Of a stretch of DNA of 39,084 nucleotides, positions 1 through 7,688 are shown in pieces. The stretch spans positions 1 to 39,084 of the forward strand of contig JAJRXW010000123.1 in assembly GCA_024276095.1 (NCBI GenBank), in the 5' to 3' direction. The notes below the pieces were generated by a model that was not told where the DNA came from, ran no database searches, and saw only the letters and a program-made list of their open reading frames with translations. Made by a program: the position numbers and the translations under genes. Origin of the DNA: Gammaproteobacteria bacterium (GTDB lineage Bacteria; Pseudomonadota; Gammaproteobacteria; Steroidobacterales; GCA-2729495). The number at the start of each line of letters is the position of its first letter. Within the stretch, counting starts at the first letter, position 1.

Positions 1-1
1 C

Positions 2-1771
2 TTTTTCCTGCCCACCAGCAGTCCCGCCGGACAGGCCCAGCAACATAGCCAGCGCAACCTTCGTACGCGTTACGGGCTGCAGGAACGCAATTTCAGCGTG
101 CGGATACCGGAAGACTCCATACTGGTCGGCAGGTCCATTGCTGACAGCAGGATTGGCTCTGCCGCCGGCTTGATTGTGATGGCGCTGGAGCGTGACGGGC
201 GCATCGAAACATTACCGCCACGCACGACAATCCTGAAAGGCGGCGATAAACTGCTGGTTCATGGGCGCCGCGACCGCTTCGATGACATGCGCAGCTGGAG
301 CGACCTGGTTGTGGAACGGGAAGCGCCGATGCTGCACGATCTCATCGCAGAGCGAACCCGGCTGATCGAGGTCACGATTGCGGACGATGCCGGGCTGATC
401 AGAAGCCCCATCGGCGAAGTCGGTTTCCGTCGCCGTTTTGGCGCCGATGTACTGGCGATCTGCCACAACGATATCGTACGCCGCGATCACCTGGCACGTG
501 TCCCCTTGCGGGGCGGCGATCAGCTGCTGTTGCGCGGCAGCGATCAGTCCCTGGCAAAGCTCAGGGCCAGCCATGAGTTTTCATCCGCTGAAACGGTTCT
601 CGCCGAGGACCTGGATGAAAACTACCGGTGGCAGGATCAGACATTCATCGCCCGCGTGCCCACGGGGTCGAGTCTCGGCGGCACGACCCTGGCCGGCAAC
701 CGGCTCGCGGAAGCTTTTGATTTTCACGTTCTGGCCAGATTTCATCAGGGCAACCTGCAGCTGATGCCCGGGCTGGACGATGTCATACTCGGCGGGGACC
801 TGCTGGTGATCCAGGGACGCCCGGAGGACCTGGACGTGCTCCGCGGTTTGCAGGAGCTTGAGATCGATGCCACCACCTCTGCGAGCCTGAACATATTCGA
901 AGCGGATCGGCTCGCCACGGTAGAGGCTATTCTCACACCACGTTCTGCGCTGACCGGACAGTCGGTGCAGGACATCAATTTTCGGGAAAAATACGGCCTT
1001 GAACTCGGTGCAATCTGGCGGGCGGGCAAGATTATCCGTGAGGACCTCGACAATGAGCATCTCCAGTTTGGCGATGCCTTCATCCTGATCGGTCCCCGGC
1101 AGCGACTTGCGATACTGAACGAGAACCCTGACCTGCTTGTTCTGACCCCCGTTGTCTACACCGATATCGATACGCGGCGAGCCCCGCTGGCTGCGGCGAT
1201 TCTTGTCGGTGTGGTGATATCGGTGCTGGTCGGCTGGATGCCGATCTCGATCGCGGCGATTGCGGGGGCCAGCACCATGGTCCTCACCGGCTGCCTGAAC
1301 ATGGAGCAGGCCTATCGGGCGATCGACTGGCGCGCGGTGTTCCTGATTGCCGGAATGCTGCCTTTGGGTATTGCGATGCAGGAATCCGGTACCGCCGAGT
1401 TCCTGACCACGCTGGCGATGAGCGCGGTCGGCAACAGCAGTCCCTGGATCGTGATTGCCGGCCTTTATGCGGTGACCGCAATCGGTACCATGATTATTCC
1501 CACTGCGGCGCTGGTAGTCCTGATGTCCCCCATTGTGATTTCGGTATCGCTGGAAATGGGATTCGCGCCGCAAACCGCGATGATGGCGGTCGCCATGGCG
1601 GCATCCGCCAGCTTTACCAGTCCGATCTCGCACCCGGCCAATATCCTGATCATGGGACCGGGCGGCTATCGATTCTCCGACTACCTGAAACTCGGCGGCC
1701 CGCTGACAGTAATTGTATTCATAGCTGTCATGATCCTGTTGCCTGTTTTCTGGCCCCTGCAACCCATCTGA
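2..1771 (+). CDS. SLC13-family permease with four TrkA-C-like domains (5' truncated)
   Basis: The reading frame is open to the window edge, so the true start is upstream; the first possible internal start is GTG at 98. The visible part begins with four tandem repeats resembling the TrkA-C (RCK_C) regulatory fold, at roughly residues 5-75, 85-150, 180-250 and 270-345 counted from the GTG. Each has a beta-rich pattern ending in a G-G-D-x-L or F-G-D-A-F type turn. A hydrophobic part follows (from about residue 360) with several membrane helices, including a V-x-I-x-V-L-V-G-W segment and a proline/serine-rich S-F-T-S-P-I-S-H-P-A-N stretch typical of the DASS/SLC13 (divalent anion:Na+ symporter) C-terminal half. 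In this family TrkA-C pairs sit in a cytoplasmic loop between two membrane halves, so the missing 5' part should hold the first half. The substrate (dicarboxylate, sulfate or other anion) cannot be read from the sequence. Confidence 0.85.
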   Translation, partial: FFLPTSSPAGQAQQHSQRNLRTRYGLQERNFSVRIPEDSILVGRSIADSRIGSAAGLIVMALERDGRIETLPPRTTILKGGDKLLVHGRRDRFDDMRSWSDLVVEREAPMLHDLIAERTRLIEVTIADDAGLIRSPIGEVGFRRRFGADVLAICHNDIVRRDHLARVPLRGGDQLLLRGSDQSLAKLRASHEFSSAETVLAEDLDENYRWQDQTFIARVPTGSSLGGTTLAGNRLAEAFDFHVLARFHQGNLQLMPGLDDVILGGDLLVIQGRPEDLDVLRGLQELEIDATTSASLNIFEADRLATVEAILTPRSALTGQSVQDINFREKYGLELGAIWRAGKIIREDLDNEHLQFGDAFILIGPRQRLAILNENPDLLVLTPVVYTDIDTRRAPLAAAILVGVVISVLVGWMPISIAAIAGASTMVLTGCLNMEQAYRAIDWRAVFLIAGMLPLGIAMQESGTAEFLTTLAMSAVGNSSPWIVIAGLYAVTAIGTMIIPTAALVVLMSPIVISVSLEMGFAPQTAMMAVAMAASASFTSPISHPANILIMGPGGYRFSDYLKLGGPLTVIVFIAVMILLPVFWPLQPI

Positions 1772-1819
1772 AGGGACCAGGGCATAATAGCGTTGTCCCG
1801 TAACTGCGCCGCCGGGTTA

Positions 1820-1839
1820 AGCCTTCCTTAAGAAAGGCT
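1820..1839. terminator. Hairpin without T-tract, possible weak terminator
   Basis: AGCCTT and AAGGCT form a 6-bp stem around CCTTAAGA, in the 114-bp gap between the SLC13 gene and the PNPOx-like gene. No T-run follows on either strand, so Rho-independent termination is doubtful. It is recorded as the only obvious structure in this gap. Confidence 0.2.
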
Positions 1840-1885
1840 GTGTACGCTATGCCAGATATCTGGTTAATCCGCCGAGAACCCGCCC

Positions 1886-2386
1886 ATGACCGATGATCGT
1901 GATTTTCATCCGGGAGAAATTGCCGCCCAGGAAAAGTGGCAAACCGCACATATGTGGGACGAGGCAAGGCGAACCCGCCTGCTCATGGACCACCTTCCGG
2001 GAATATTTCATGAACGTGTCGAGAATGCGCCGTTCTTCTTTCTCGCTACCAGCAACAGCACCGGCAACTGTGATTGTTCTTTCAAGGGAGGCGGCCCCGG
2101 AATTATTCATATAATCGATGAAACCAGGCTTGCTTTTCCGGATTACGACGGTAACGGTGCCTTTATGAGTGTGGGCAATATCCTCGAGAACCCGCATGTC
2201 GGACTGTTGTTTATCGATTTCGCGGATGGCGCCCGACTGAGGGTAAACGGCCGGGCATCGGTCCATGATGACGGTGCAGTCAAGGAACTGTTTCCGGACC
2301 ACCAGCGTGTGATTCTTGTGACTGTTGAGCAGGTGGTGCCCAACTGCCCTGCACATGTACCCAGGCTTGTCCCGGCGCCGGAATAA
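1886..2386 (+). CDS. Pyridoxamine 5'-phosphate oxidase (PNPOx)-like flavin-binding protein
   Basis: This 166-residue protein has the look of the PNPOx-like split-barrel family. An early F-F-F-L-A-T-S strand (about 48-54) is followed by a D-C-S-F-K-G-G-G-P-G loop, F-P-D-Y-D-G-N-G-A-F (about 85-94), N-P-H-V-G-L-L-F-I-D-F (about 104-114) and R-L-R-V-N-G-R-A (about 119-126). The C-terminus has V-E-Q-V-V-P-N-C-P. Such small proteins bind FMN, F420 or heme and are usually oxidoreductases of unassigned substrate; this subgroup (with V-x-N-C-P) is annotated only as 'pyridoxamine 5'-phosphate oxidase family'. It is unlikely to be the vitamin B6 enzyme PdxH. The stop lies 2 nt before the radical SAM start, so the two are probably cotranslated. 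No strong Shine-Dalgarno precedes the ATG. Confidence 0.85.
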   Translation: MTDDRDFHPGEIAAQEKWQTAHMWDEARRTRLLMDHLPGIFHERVENAPFFFLATSNSTGNCDCSFKGGGPGIIHIIDETRLAFPDYDGNGAFMSVGNILENPHVGLLFIDFADGARLRVNGRASVHDDGAVKELFPDHQRVILVTVEQVVPNCPAHVPRLVPAPE

Positions 2387-2388
2387 CG

Positions 2389-3435
2389 ATGCAAACCTAC
2401 AAAGTCGCGGTAAATCTCGAATGGAGCAGCAAATGCAACGCCCGTTGCATTATGTGCCCACAGCACAAAATTGTACATCCGCAACTCATGACGGTCAGTA
2501 CTTTTCACAAAGCACTTGCACGCATCAATACCGACGATGTATTTCGCACCGTTATTGCCGGGTACGGGGAACCAACCACGCATCCCGCTTTCATGAAGTT
2601 TGTCTCCGCTGTCGGCACACACCCCGGTCGTTTCGATATGGTGAGCAACGGCCAGTTGCTGGACGAAAACAAACTGCGGCATCTCGATGGAAAAATTGAA
2701 CTGCTGGTGATCTCGTTTTCAAGCATCGATGCCGATGTTTATCGAAGCGTGCACGTCAACCTGGATCATGAGCGGGTAAAGGCGAATATCGTACTGGCCG
2801 GAAAACTGTTGAAGAAGACCTCCCTGGCGATCAGTCTCACACCGCTCTCGGAGTGTATCGAAACGCTGCCCGAAACGATCAGATGGTTCCACGCGCAGGG
2901 CATCGATCAGCTGACGATGTCCCCTACTCTGTACAATCGAGCCGGAACCATGGAACAGCACCGGCAGGCCACGGGCAAACTGCGCGAAATTATTCGTGAA
3001 TACGGGCTGCACTCACAGGAACTGGATTTTATCCCTTCGATAAAAGATTCTTTCGGGCAGTTCCGCAAGAACCGGTTCAGGTGTATTCCAAGAAACAGCG
3101 ATCTTTTCATCACCGCCAGCGGCGACTATCTCTATTGTTACAACGATATCTCGCATCTAAATACCTTCGCGCATATCGACCAGCTCGGTATCAGGCAGGC
3201 CCTGAACCAACGGGAAAAAATGCCGGCGATTCCCGGCCTGTGCGAGCACTGCAACATGCGCAACCGGTACGGGTTGGGCGAAGTGCTGGGCGTTGCCGCT
3301 CAACACATCTACGGAAAAGCCGCCGGACTGGCCACCAGCAGGGGCCATGCGCGCCGCATGCAGGACAGCGGCACTGTTGACGACGGGTCTAGTGCCGTGA
3401 CGGAAACCTCCGCCCGGGATCATAGGTATAATTGA
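2389..3435 (+). CDS. Radical SAM protein with SPASM-like C-terminal cysteines
   Basis: The 348-residue protein starts 2 nt after the PNPOx-like stop. Cys16, Cys20 and Cys23 form the CxxxCxxC signature that binds the radical SAM [4Fe-4S] cluster, and G-Y-G-E-P (about 63-67) is the SAM-binding GGEP motif. Near the C-terminus, R-F-R-C, Y-L-Y-C-Y-N-D and L-C-E-H-C give four more cysteines in the layout of a SPASM/twitch auxiliary cluster. SPASM proteins modify peptides, proteins or small molecules by radical chemistry; no precursor peptide or obvious substrate gene is adjacent, so the reaction is unknown. The last 47 nt overlap the 3' end of the convergent barrel gene, and the final 35 or so residues look non-conserved. 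Confidence 0.88.
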   Translation: MQTYKVAVNLEWSSKCNARCIMCPQHKIVHPQLMTVSTFHKALARINTDDVFRTVIAGYGEPTTHPAFMKFVSAVGTHPGRFDMVSNGQLLDENKLRHLDGKIELLVISFSSIDADVYRSVHVNLDHERVKANIVLAGKLLKKTSLAISLTPLSECIETLPETIRWFHAQGIDQLTMSPTLYNRAGTMEQHRQATGKLREIIREYGLHSQELDFIPSIKDSFGQFRKNRFRCIPRNSDLFITASGDYLYCYNDISHLNTFAHIDQLGIRQALNQREKMPAIPGLCEHCNMRNRYGLGEVLGVAAQHIYGKAAGLATSRGHARRMQDSGTVDDGSSAVTETSARDHRYN

Positions 3436-4204
3436 AGGCCAGCCTGAACGTAAAATCGTCGCTCTGGCTGGTCAGTCCGATTCCCGTGCCAATACTCATA
3501 CCCAGATGCTTGGTCAATGCGATATCGACGTTTGGCACCAGGTAGTGACTCTGGTTGCTGAGGTTACCGATATTTCCGGATTCGCCCATGAAACTGTGAA
3601 GCTCAAGGTTCACGCCGATTTTGTCTGATACATCGAACAGCAGGGCATTGGCAAAACCATAGTTCGGCTTGCCGAGATCGTCAGGCCCGCCGATATTCTG
3701 GACCACCATCGGGCCAAGAATCAGGCTGAAGCTGCCGAAGTTTTTCTCGAAAATAAACCGGAACTCTGCCGTATCCGCGACGTCGGTTTCACCAAAGGCA
3801 CTGATTTTGTCATTCATGGCCATGGCCAGTTCGATGTTCAGGCGAAAATCGAAAAAATGTTTGCCTTTTTCGGAAAACGGAAAATTGAACTCCGTCTTTA
3901 ACGCTGAAATCTCGCTGACACCATCAAAATTGCCGCTGCTGGCGGCATAGTCATAGTCAATGTAAAAAGACTGCATCCAGTGCTTGTTGATGGCGTATTC
4001 GATCTCTATCTCGTGCAGCATCGGATTACCTTCTGCAACACCGGCCTTGGGTCCGGACACCCGGTCGAAGTTATAGGTCACGACGGTCTGGCCGACGTCT
4101 GCGATATCATAACCGTAAAGCTTCAGGTGTTTGGCTTGTGCATTCAGCGCAATCACGCTTAATACGAATAACGTCAGGCATTTGATCCGAATTCCGTGCA
4201 ACAT
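3389..4204 (-). CDS. Putative outer-membrane beta-barrel protein, unknown function
   Basis: This 271-residue protein has an N-terminal Sec signal: basic residues, then a hydrophobic stretch (about 9-20) ending in A-N/Q-A-K with likely cleavage after A-Q-A (about residue 24). The rest alternates polar and aromatic/hydrophobic residues in short strands separated by G/D/N turns, as in a transmembrane barrel (for example F-Y-I-D-Y-D-Y, F-D-F-R-L-N-I-E-L, F-R-F-I-F-E-K). The last strand is F-R-L-A-F-N-Y-T-Y, a plausible barrel end, followed by about ten extra residues. An AAGGA ribosome site lies 7 nt before the ATG. I do not recognise the family. The gene is convergent with, and overlaps, the radical SAM gene by 47 nt; nothing ties the two functionally. 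Confidence 0.7.
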   Translation of the reverse strand: MLHGIRIKCLTLFVLSVIALNAQAKHLKLYGYDIADVGQTVVTYNFDRVSGPKAGVAEGNPMLHEIEIEYAINKHWMQSFYIDYDYAASSGNFDGVSEISALKTEFNFPFSEKGKHFFDFRLNIELAMAMNDKISAFGETDVADTAEFRFIFEKNFGSFSLILGPMVVQNIGGPDDLGKPNYGFANALLFDVSDKIGVNLELHSFMGESGNIGNLSNQSHYLVPNVDIALTKHLGMSIGTGIGLTSQSDDFTFRLAFNYTYDPGRRFPSRH

Positions 4205-4232
4205 ATACCATCCTTCTACTGGTCGTCAGGCT

Positions 4233-4262
4233 AAAAAAAAACCGGGCCGATGTGCTATCGGC
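4233..4262 (-). terminator. Rho-independent terminator downstream of the KAS III/SDR unit
   Basis: On the minus strand GCCGAT and ATCGGC form a 6-bp stem with an AGCAC loop, followed by CCGG and nine Ts. It lies about 90 nt past the SDR stop and only about 30 nt before the barrel-protein ATG, so it should end the KAS III/SDR transcript. It also sits in the leader of any barrel-gene transcript that starts further upstream. Confidence 0.7.
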
Positions 4263-4312
4263 ACGATATAGATGATTGCCGCATTAATGCAGTGGCAAAA
4301 AGAGACGTAAGG

Positions 4313-4318
4313 ATTATA
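4313..4318 (-). promoter_or_regulatory. Possible -10 element (TATAAT) upstream of the barrel-protein gene
   Basis: The minus strand reads TATATATAAT here, containing an exact TATAAT about 110 nt upstream of the barrel-protein ATG in an AT-rich patch. No good -35 is seen at 16-18 nt spacing. If used, the transcript would cross the T-tract hairpin at 4233-4262 before the gene. Confidence 0.2.
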
Positions 4319-4351
4319 TATAAAATCGCGCCGCCGTGGGAAGTATCCCGG

Positions 4352-5116
4352 CTATGCCAGGTAGCCACCGTCAACGGTGATACATGAGCCCGTCGTGTAA
4401 GAAGACGCATCGGAAACGAGATACAGGACGGCGCCCGCCATTTCCCCGGGTTCGGCCACTCTGCCCAACGGTATGCTTTTCAGAAAAGCATCCAGCGCTT
4501 CCTGGTTTGAAGTGAGTGTGCCGGCAAACTTTGTTCGGGTCAGGCCCGGCAGCAATGCGTTGACGCGAATACCCATACCGCCGCATTCTGTCGCGAAAGC
4601 CCTGGTCATGCTGATGACCGCGGCCTTGGTAATCGAATACACAGCCTGCAGCGGCCCGGGCGTCACGCCATTGACTGATGCCACGTTCACGATCACGCCT
4701 TTCCCCTGTTCGCGCATCATCCGTCCCGCATGGACTGACATGTAAAAGTAGCCCCGAATATTGACATCGACAGTTTTTCTGAATGCCGGCAGGGGTGTGT
4801 CGAGTACATGTCCATAATACGGGTTGGCTGCAGCATTATTGACGAGAATATCAAGCCGCCCTTCGTTGGCCTGGATGTCGGCAAATGCCGCTTCGATCTG
4901 CTCCATGTCGCCGACATGGCAGGCCAGTGCCCGAGCCTTTCCGCCGACCTGCCGAATGGACCCGGCAACTGTTTCGCAGCCATCCCGCCGGCGGCTTGAA
5001 ATCACCACGGTAGCACCGTGCCTGGCGAGCAGCCGCGCGATAGCTTCTCCGATCCCCCGGCTCGCACCGGTCACCAGCGCCACCCGGCCGCCCAGGTCGA
5101 ACAGATTATCCGTCAT
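4352..5116 (-). CDS. Short-chain dehydrogenase/reductase (SDR), classical type
   Basis: The 254-residue protein is a classical SDR. The cofactor motif T-G-A-S-R-G-I-G is at 17-24 and the N-N-A-A motif at about 93-96. The catalytic set is Ser147, Tyr160 and Lys164 (Y-S-I-T-K), and the C-terminus ends V-D-G-G-Y-L-A. The basic S-S-R-R-R at 40-44, after the second strand, suggests NADP(H) preference (inference). It starts 2 nt after the KAS III-like stop, so the two form an operon in which it could reduce the ketoacyl product of the synthase. It resembles FabG and other 3-oxoacyl reductases or glucose/alcohol-type SDRs, so the substrate is not fixed by sequence. An intrinsic terminator follows at 4262-4233. 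Confidence 0.92.
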   Translation of the reverse strand: MTDNLFDLGGRVALVTGASRGIGEAIARLLARHGATVVISSRRRDGCETVAGSIRQVGGKARALACHVGDMEQIEAAFADIQANEGRLDILVNNAAANPYYGHVLDTPLPAFRKTVDVNIRGYFYMSVHAGRMMREQGKGVIVNVASVNGVTPGPLQAVYSITKAAVISMTRAFATECGGMGIRVNALLPGLTRTKFAGTLTSNQEALDAFLKSIPLGRVAEPGEMAGAVLYLVSDASSYTTGSCITVDGGYLA

Positions 5117-5118
5117 TG

Positions 5119-6207
5119 TTATGATCCGGCGGGCGCCTGCCGGGCGAACTCCAGGGACGGCTGAATCAGCTCTCTGGCCGACAGCTCACACGGCGGCAGT
5201 TCCACCGGACTGACGGATATGGGATCGACACGCTGACCCCAGCGCATCAGCATCGCAGCACGTGTCAGTCCGGCGCCGAAGGCAGGAAAAAGGATCAGGT
5301 CGCCGGGTTTTACCCTGCCCTGCTCAAGGGCTTCGACCAGTGCAAGTGGAATGGATGCGGCCGAGGTGTTGCCATAACGATGCAGGTTGGAAAACACCTG
5401 GTCCGGACGTTCGGCAAAGCCCAGGCGCTTGCCCACCGACTCGATGATTCTCAGGTTTGCCTGGTGCGGAATCAAAAGATCGACGTCCTCAAGGGTAAGA
5501 CCGGCATCGTCGAGTACGGAATGGCTTAATGTGCACATTGCACGAACCGCCCGCTTGAATATTTCCTGACCATCGAACAGCAACTCGAGCCTGCCGGCAT
5601 CGAGCGTCCAGCGGTCCATTCCGGAACCGAAATCGGGAATCATCAGCGCGCGACCGGCCTCGGCTTCGCAACCGAGTTCGGCGGCGAGGAGACCCTCGCC
5701 TTCCGGGCCGGCCTCGACAATGGCTGCGCCGGCGCCATCGCCAAACAACACGGCAGAATCGCGCTGGGTCCAGTCGATGAAAAAACTCAGCCGCTCGGCG
5801 CCAACGATCAGCATTCGCTTGTGCGTTCCGGTGGAGATTAATCCATGGGCCACCGCCATCGAATAAACAAAACCGCAACATCCGGAATTGATATCCATCG
5901 CGGCAATACCCTTGACCCCCAGCTTTTCCTGCAGGCGCGAAGCAGTATTGGGAATGATAAGTTCCGGGCTGGCACTGGTGAGAATGATTCCATCGATGTC
6001 ATCCGGCTCAAGACCGGCCGCGGCCAGTGCCCGGCATGCAGCGACGTAGGCCAGCTCACTGACATCGACATGCGAAATCCTGCGCTCATGAATGCCGGTA
6101 CGGGTTCGGATCCACTCGTCGCTGGTGTCCAGAAATTCCGCGATATCGTCGTTGCTCAATACACCGGGCGGAACGCATTTTCCCCACCCTGTGATCACTG
6201 TAGACAT
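5119..6207 (-). CDS. Beta-ketoacyl-ACP synthase III (KAS III/FabH-like)
   Basis: The 362-residue protein belongs to the thiolase-fold KAS III family, which condenses an acyl-CoA starter with malonyl-ACP or a related extender. The Cys-His-Asn triad is visible: Cys110 in S-G-C-C-G-F, His248 in P-H-Q-A-N and Asn280 in Y-G-N-T-S. The N-terminal G-W-G-K-C-V-P-P and D-E-W-I-R-T-R-T-G-I segments are typical. The family usually ends soon after the G-A-G-L-T turn at about residue 315; this protein carries about 40 extra residues. It is not in the fab cluster at 18669-21131 but is paired with an SDR, so it could be the housekeeping FabH or a specialised starter synthase for a secondary lipid. AGGAAGG precedes the ATG. 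It is divergent from the K+ channel gene. Confidence 0.9.
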   Translation of the reverse strand: MSTVITGWGKCVPPGVLSNDDIAEFLDTSDEWIRTRTGIHERRISHVDVSELAYVAACRALAAAGLEPDDIDGIILTSASPELIIPNTASRLQEKLGVKGIAAMDINSGCCGFVYSMAVAHGLISTGTHKRMLIVGAERLSFFIDWTQRDSAVLFGDGAGAAIVEAGPEGEGLLAAELGCEAEAGRALMIPDFGSGMDRWTLDAGRLELLFDGQEIFKRAVRAMCTLSHSVLDDAGLTLEDVDLLIPHQANLRIIESVGKRLGFAERPDQVFSNLHRYGNTSAASIPLALVEALEQGRVKPGDLILFPAFGAGLTRAAMLMRWGQRVDPISVSPVELPPCELSARELIQPSLEFARQAPAGS

Positions 6208-6309
6208 CCTGATGCCCCCTTCCTGCCGTAAGCCACCCGTCTTTTTACGTCAAACTACCCGCTGGCACAAACCCGGTTACAATGACGCCGAATCAGCAAC
6301 CTGTCTGCT

Positions 6310-6771
6310 TTGGAGATTCGGATGTCATTCGATGCGCCCCACATTATCACGGCACTCAGCACCGTGGCCATCATCATAGCTATCGTGATGCTTCACTACG
6401 AGGGGCTGTACTGGCTGGGGCGCCTGGGCCGGCTTGAATTTTCCGGATTGATGCGCCACAGGCCACATATTGCCATCATTATTTTCGGACAGCTGATCCT
6501 GCATGTCATATCGATCTGGATTTTCGGCCTTGGCTATTATCTGCTGTTGCGCCAGCCGGAGTTCGGGGCATTCGAGCCCATCGTTGCCCACACCATCGGC
6601 GAATGTGTGTACTACTCGGCCGTCGTATACAGCACGCTCGGATTTGGCGATGTGATTCCTACCGGCCCGATACGATTCCTGACAGGAATGGAAGCGGTAA
6701 CCGGCCTGGTGCTGATCACATGGTCGGCGTCATTTACATTTCTTGAGATGCAGCGTTACTGGAAGGAATAG
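6310..6771 (+). CDS. Small potassium-channel-like membrane protein (Ion_trans_2 pore)
   Basis: The 153-residue integral membrane protein has helices at about 7-25 and 55-80, a pore region, and a last helix at about 120-145. The pore carries S-T-L-G-F-G-D, a variant of the K+ filter T-V-G-Y-G-D, followed by V-I-P as in two-helix channels. There is no visible RCK or nucleotide-binding domain. Proteins of this kind are annotated as ion channel family with untested function. GGAG lies 6 nt before the ATG. The last 38 nt overlap the convergent glycerophosphodiesterase gene. Confidence 0.82.
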   Translation: MEIRMSFDAPHIITALSTVAIIIAIVMLHYEGLYWLGRLGRLEFSGLMRHRPHIAIIIFGQLILHVISIWIFGLGYYLLLRQPEFGAFEPIVAHTIGECVYYSAVVYSTLGFGDVIPTGPIRFLTGMEAVTGLVLITWSASFTFLEMQRYWKE

Positions 6772-7675
6772 CATTGTCCGGAGCCTGCTTCAGCCAGTCG
6801 ACCGCCAGGTCCGGGAAATCCGTGAACAGGCCGTCGACTTTCAGGCGCGAAACAAACAGCTCCAGCAGAGATGCAAAGTCCGGGATTCCATCCGGTAATT
6901 TATCTGCCCTGAATGTATAGGCGTGAACGGCCAGGCCCGCCTCGCGCGCCTCATCCGGCAACGAACTGAGGATCGGCTGATGGTCACCGTCGATGCCGGT
7001 ACAGAGCATCCCGATGGATACCCCGATCCCCTGTGCATAGCGGGCAATTTCTTCCAGTGCCGGGTAGTCTTCCCGTGAATTCATCAACTGGATCACTTTG
7101 ATCCGGGCACCGAACTCCTTGCGCACTCTGGCCAGTTCTTCGTGATCGAAACACTGCAGGTAGACAGGATCACTGGAAGAACGATAGCCGTACCGCTCAA
7201 GCATGTGCAGAATGTCGGCAGTGATATCGATGCCCTGTGATCGATGCCATTGCGGCTGCTTGATTTCAGGATAGATTCCGACATTCTTGCCGGTCGATCT
7301 GTTCAAACCCTGGATAAAGCGGATTTCTTCCTCCAGGGTCACGATTCCAAAACGCCCCGAATTGAGGGAAAACCGGCCGGGAAATTTTCGCTTGCCATCC
7401 GGATTGCGTCGTTCGGATATCCTGAGCGTTCGAATCTCGTCAAGATCGAAGTCAATACAATAGTAATGCCCGTCGTCCCGCGCTCGCCGGGGGAACACAT
7501 CTGCAACGTCGCTGACATTGTCCAGAATGATGTCATGCAGAACGACCAGCGCGCCGTCCCGCGTGGCGATCACGTCCTGTTCGAGATAATCCGCACCCAT
7601 GGCAAAAGCCAGCGCCTTGCTGACGAGCGTATGCTCGGGCAGATACCCGCATGCCCCCCGGTGCGCGATGACCAA
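6734..7675 (-). CDS. Glycerophosphodiester phosphodiesterase (GDPD)
   Basis: The 313-residue TIM-barrel GDPD hydrolyses glycerophosphodiesters to sn-glycerol 3-phosphate and an alcohol. Visible hallmarks are A-H-R-G (catalytic His near residue 5), Y-L-P-E-H-T, the metal-binding E-x-D in L-E-Q-D-V, L-H-D-x-x-L-D, and Y-P-E-I-K. The long insert with D-F-D-L-D-E-I-R-T-L and the P-E-x-K pattern resemble the periplasmic GlpQ type, but there is no signal peptide. The only listed start is TTG at 7675, which begins almost in the first barrel strand. GGAGGAAG at 7694-7701 sits 6 nt before an in-frame CTG at 7687 (adding four residues, L-K-P-P) and 18 nt before the TTG, so CTG may be the real start. 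The gene follows the reductase stop closely and is probably cotranscribed with it. Confidence 0.88.
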   Translation of the reverse strand: MVIAHRGACGYLPEHTLVSKALAFAMGADYLEQDVIATRDGALVVLHDIILDNVSDVADVFPRRARDDGHYYCIDFDLDEIRTLRISERRNPDGKRKFPGRFSLNSGRFGIVTLEEEIRFIQGLNRSTGKNVGIYPEIKQPQWHRSQGIDITADILHMLERYGYRSSSDPVYLQCFDHEELARVRKEFGARIKVIQLMNSREDYPALEEIARYAQGIGVSIGMLCTGIDGDHQPILSSLPDEAREAGLAVHAYTFRADKLPDGIPDFASLLELFVSRLKVDGLFTDFPDLAVDWLKQAPDNAIPSSNAASQEM

Positions 7676-7688
7676 TGGCGGTTTCAGG

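Noticed and set aside
581-1762. 393-codon open frame on the minus strand
   Set aside because: It is antisense to the SLC13 gene, whose repeats and membrane helices are clearly coding.
1886-2386. Housekeeping pyridoxamine phosphate oxidase PdxH
   Set aside because: The length and motifs differ from PdxH (about 215 residues with a conserved C-terminal R-x-x-P), so only the general family is supported.
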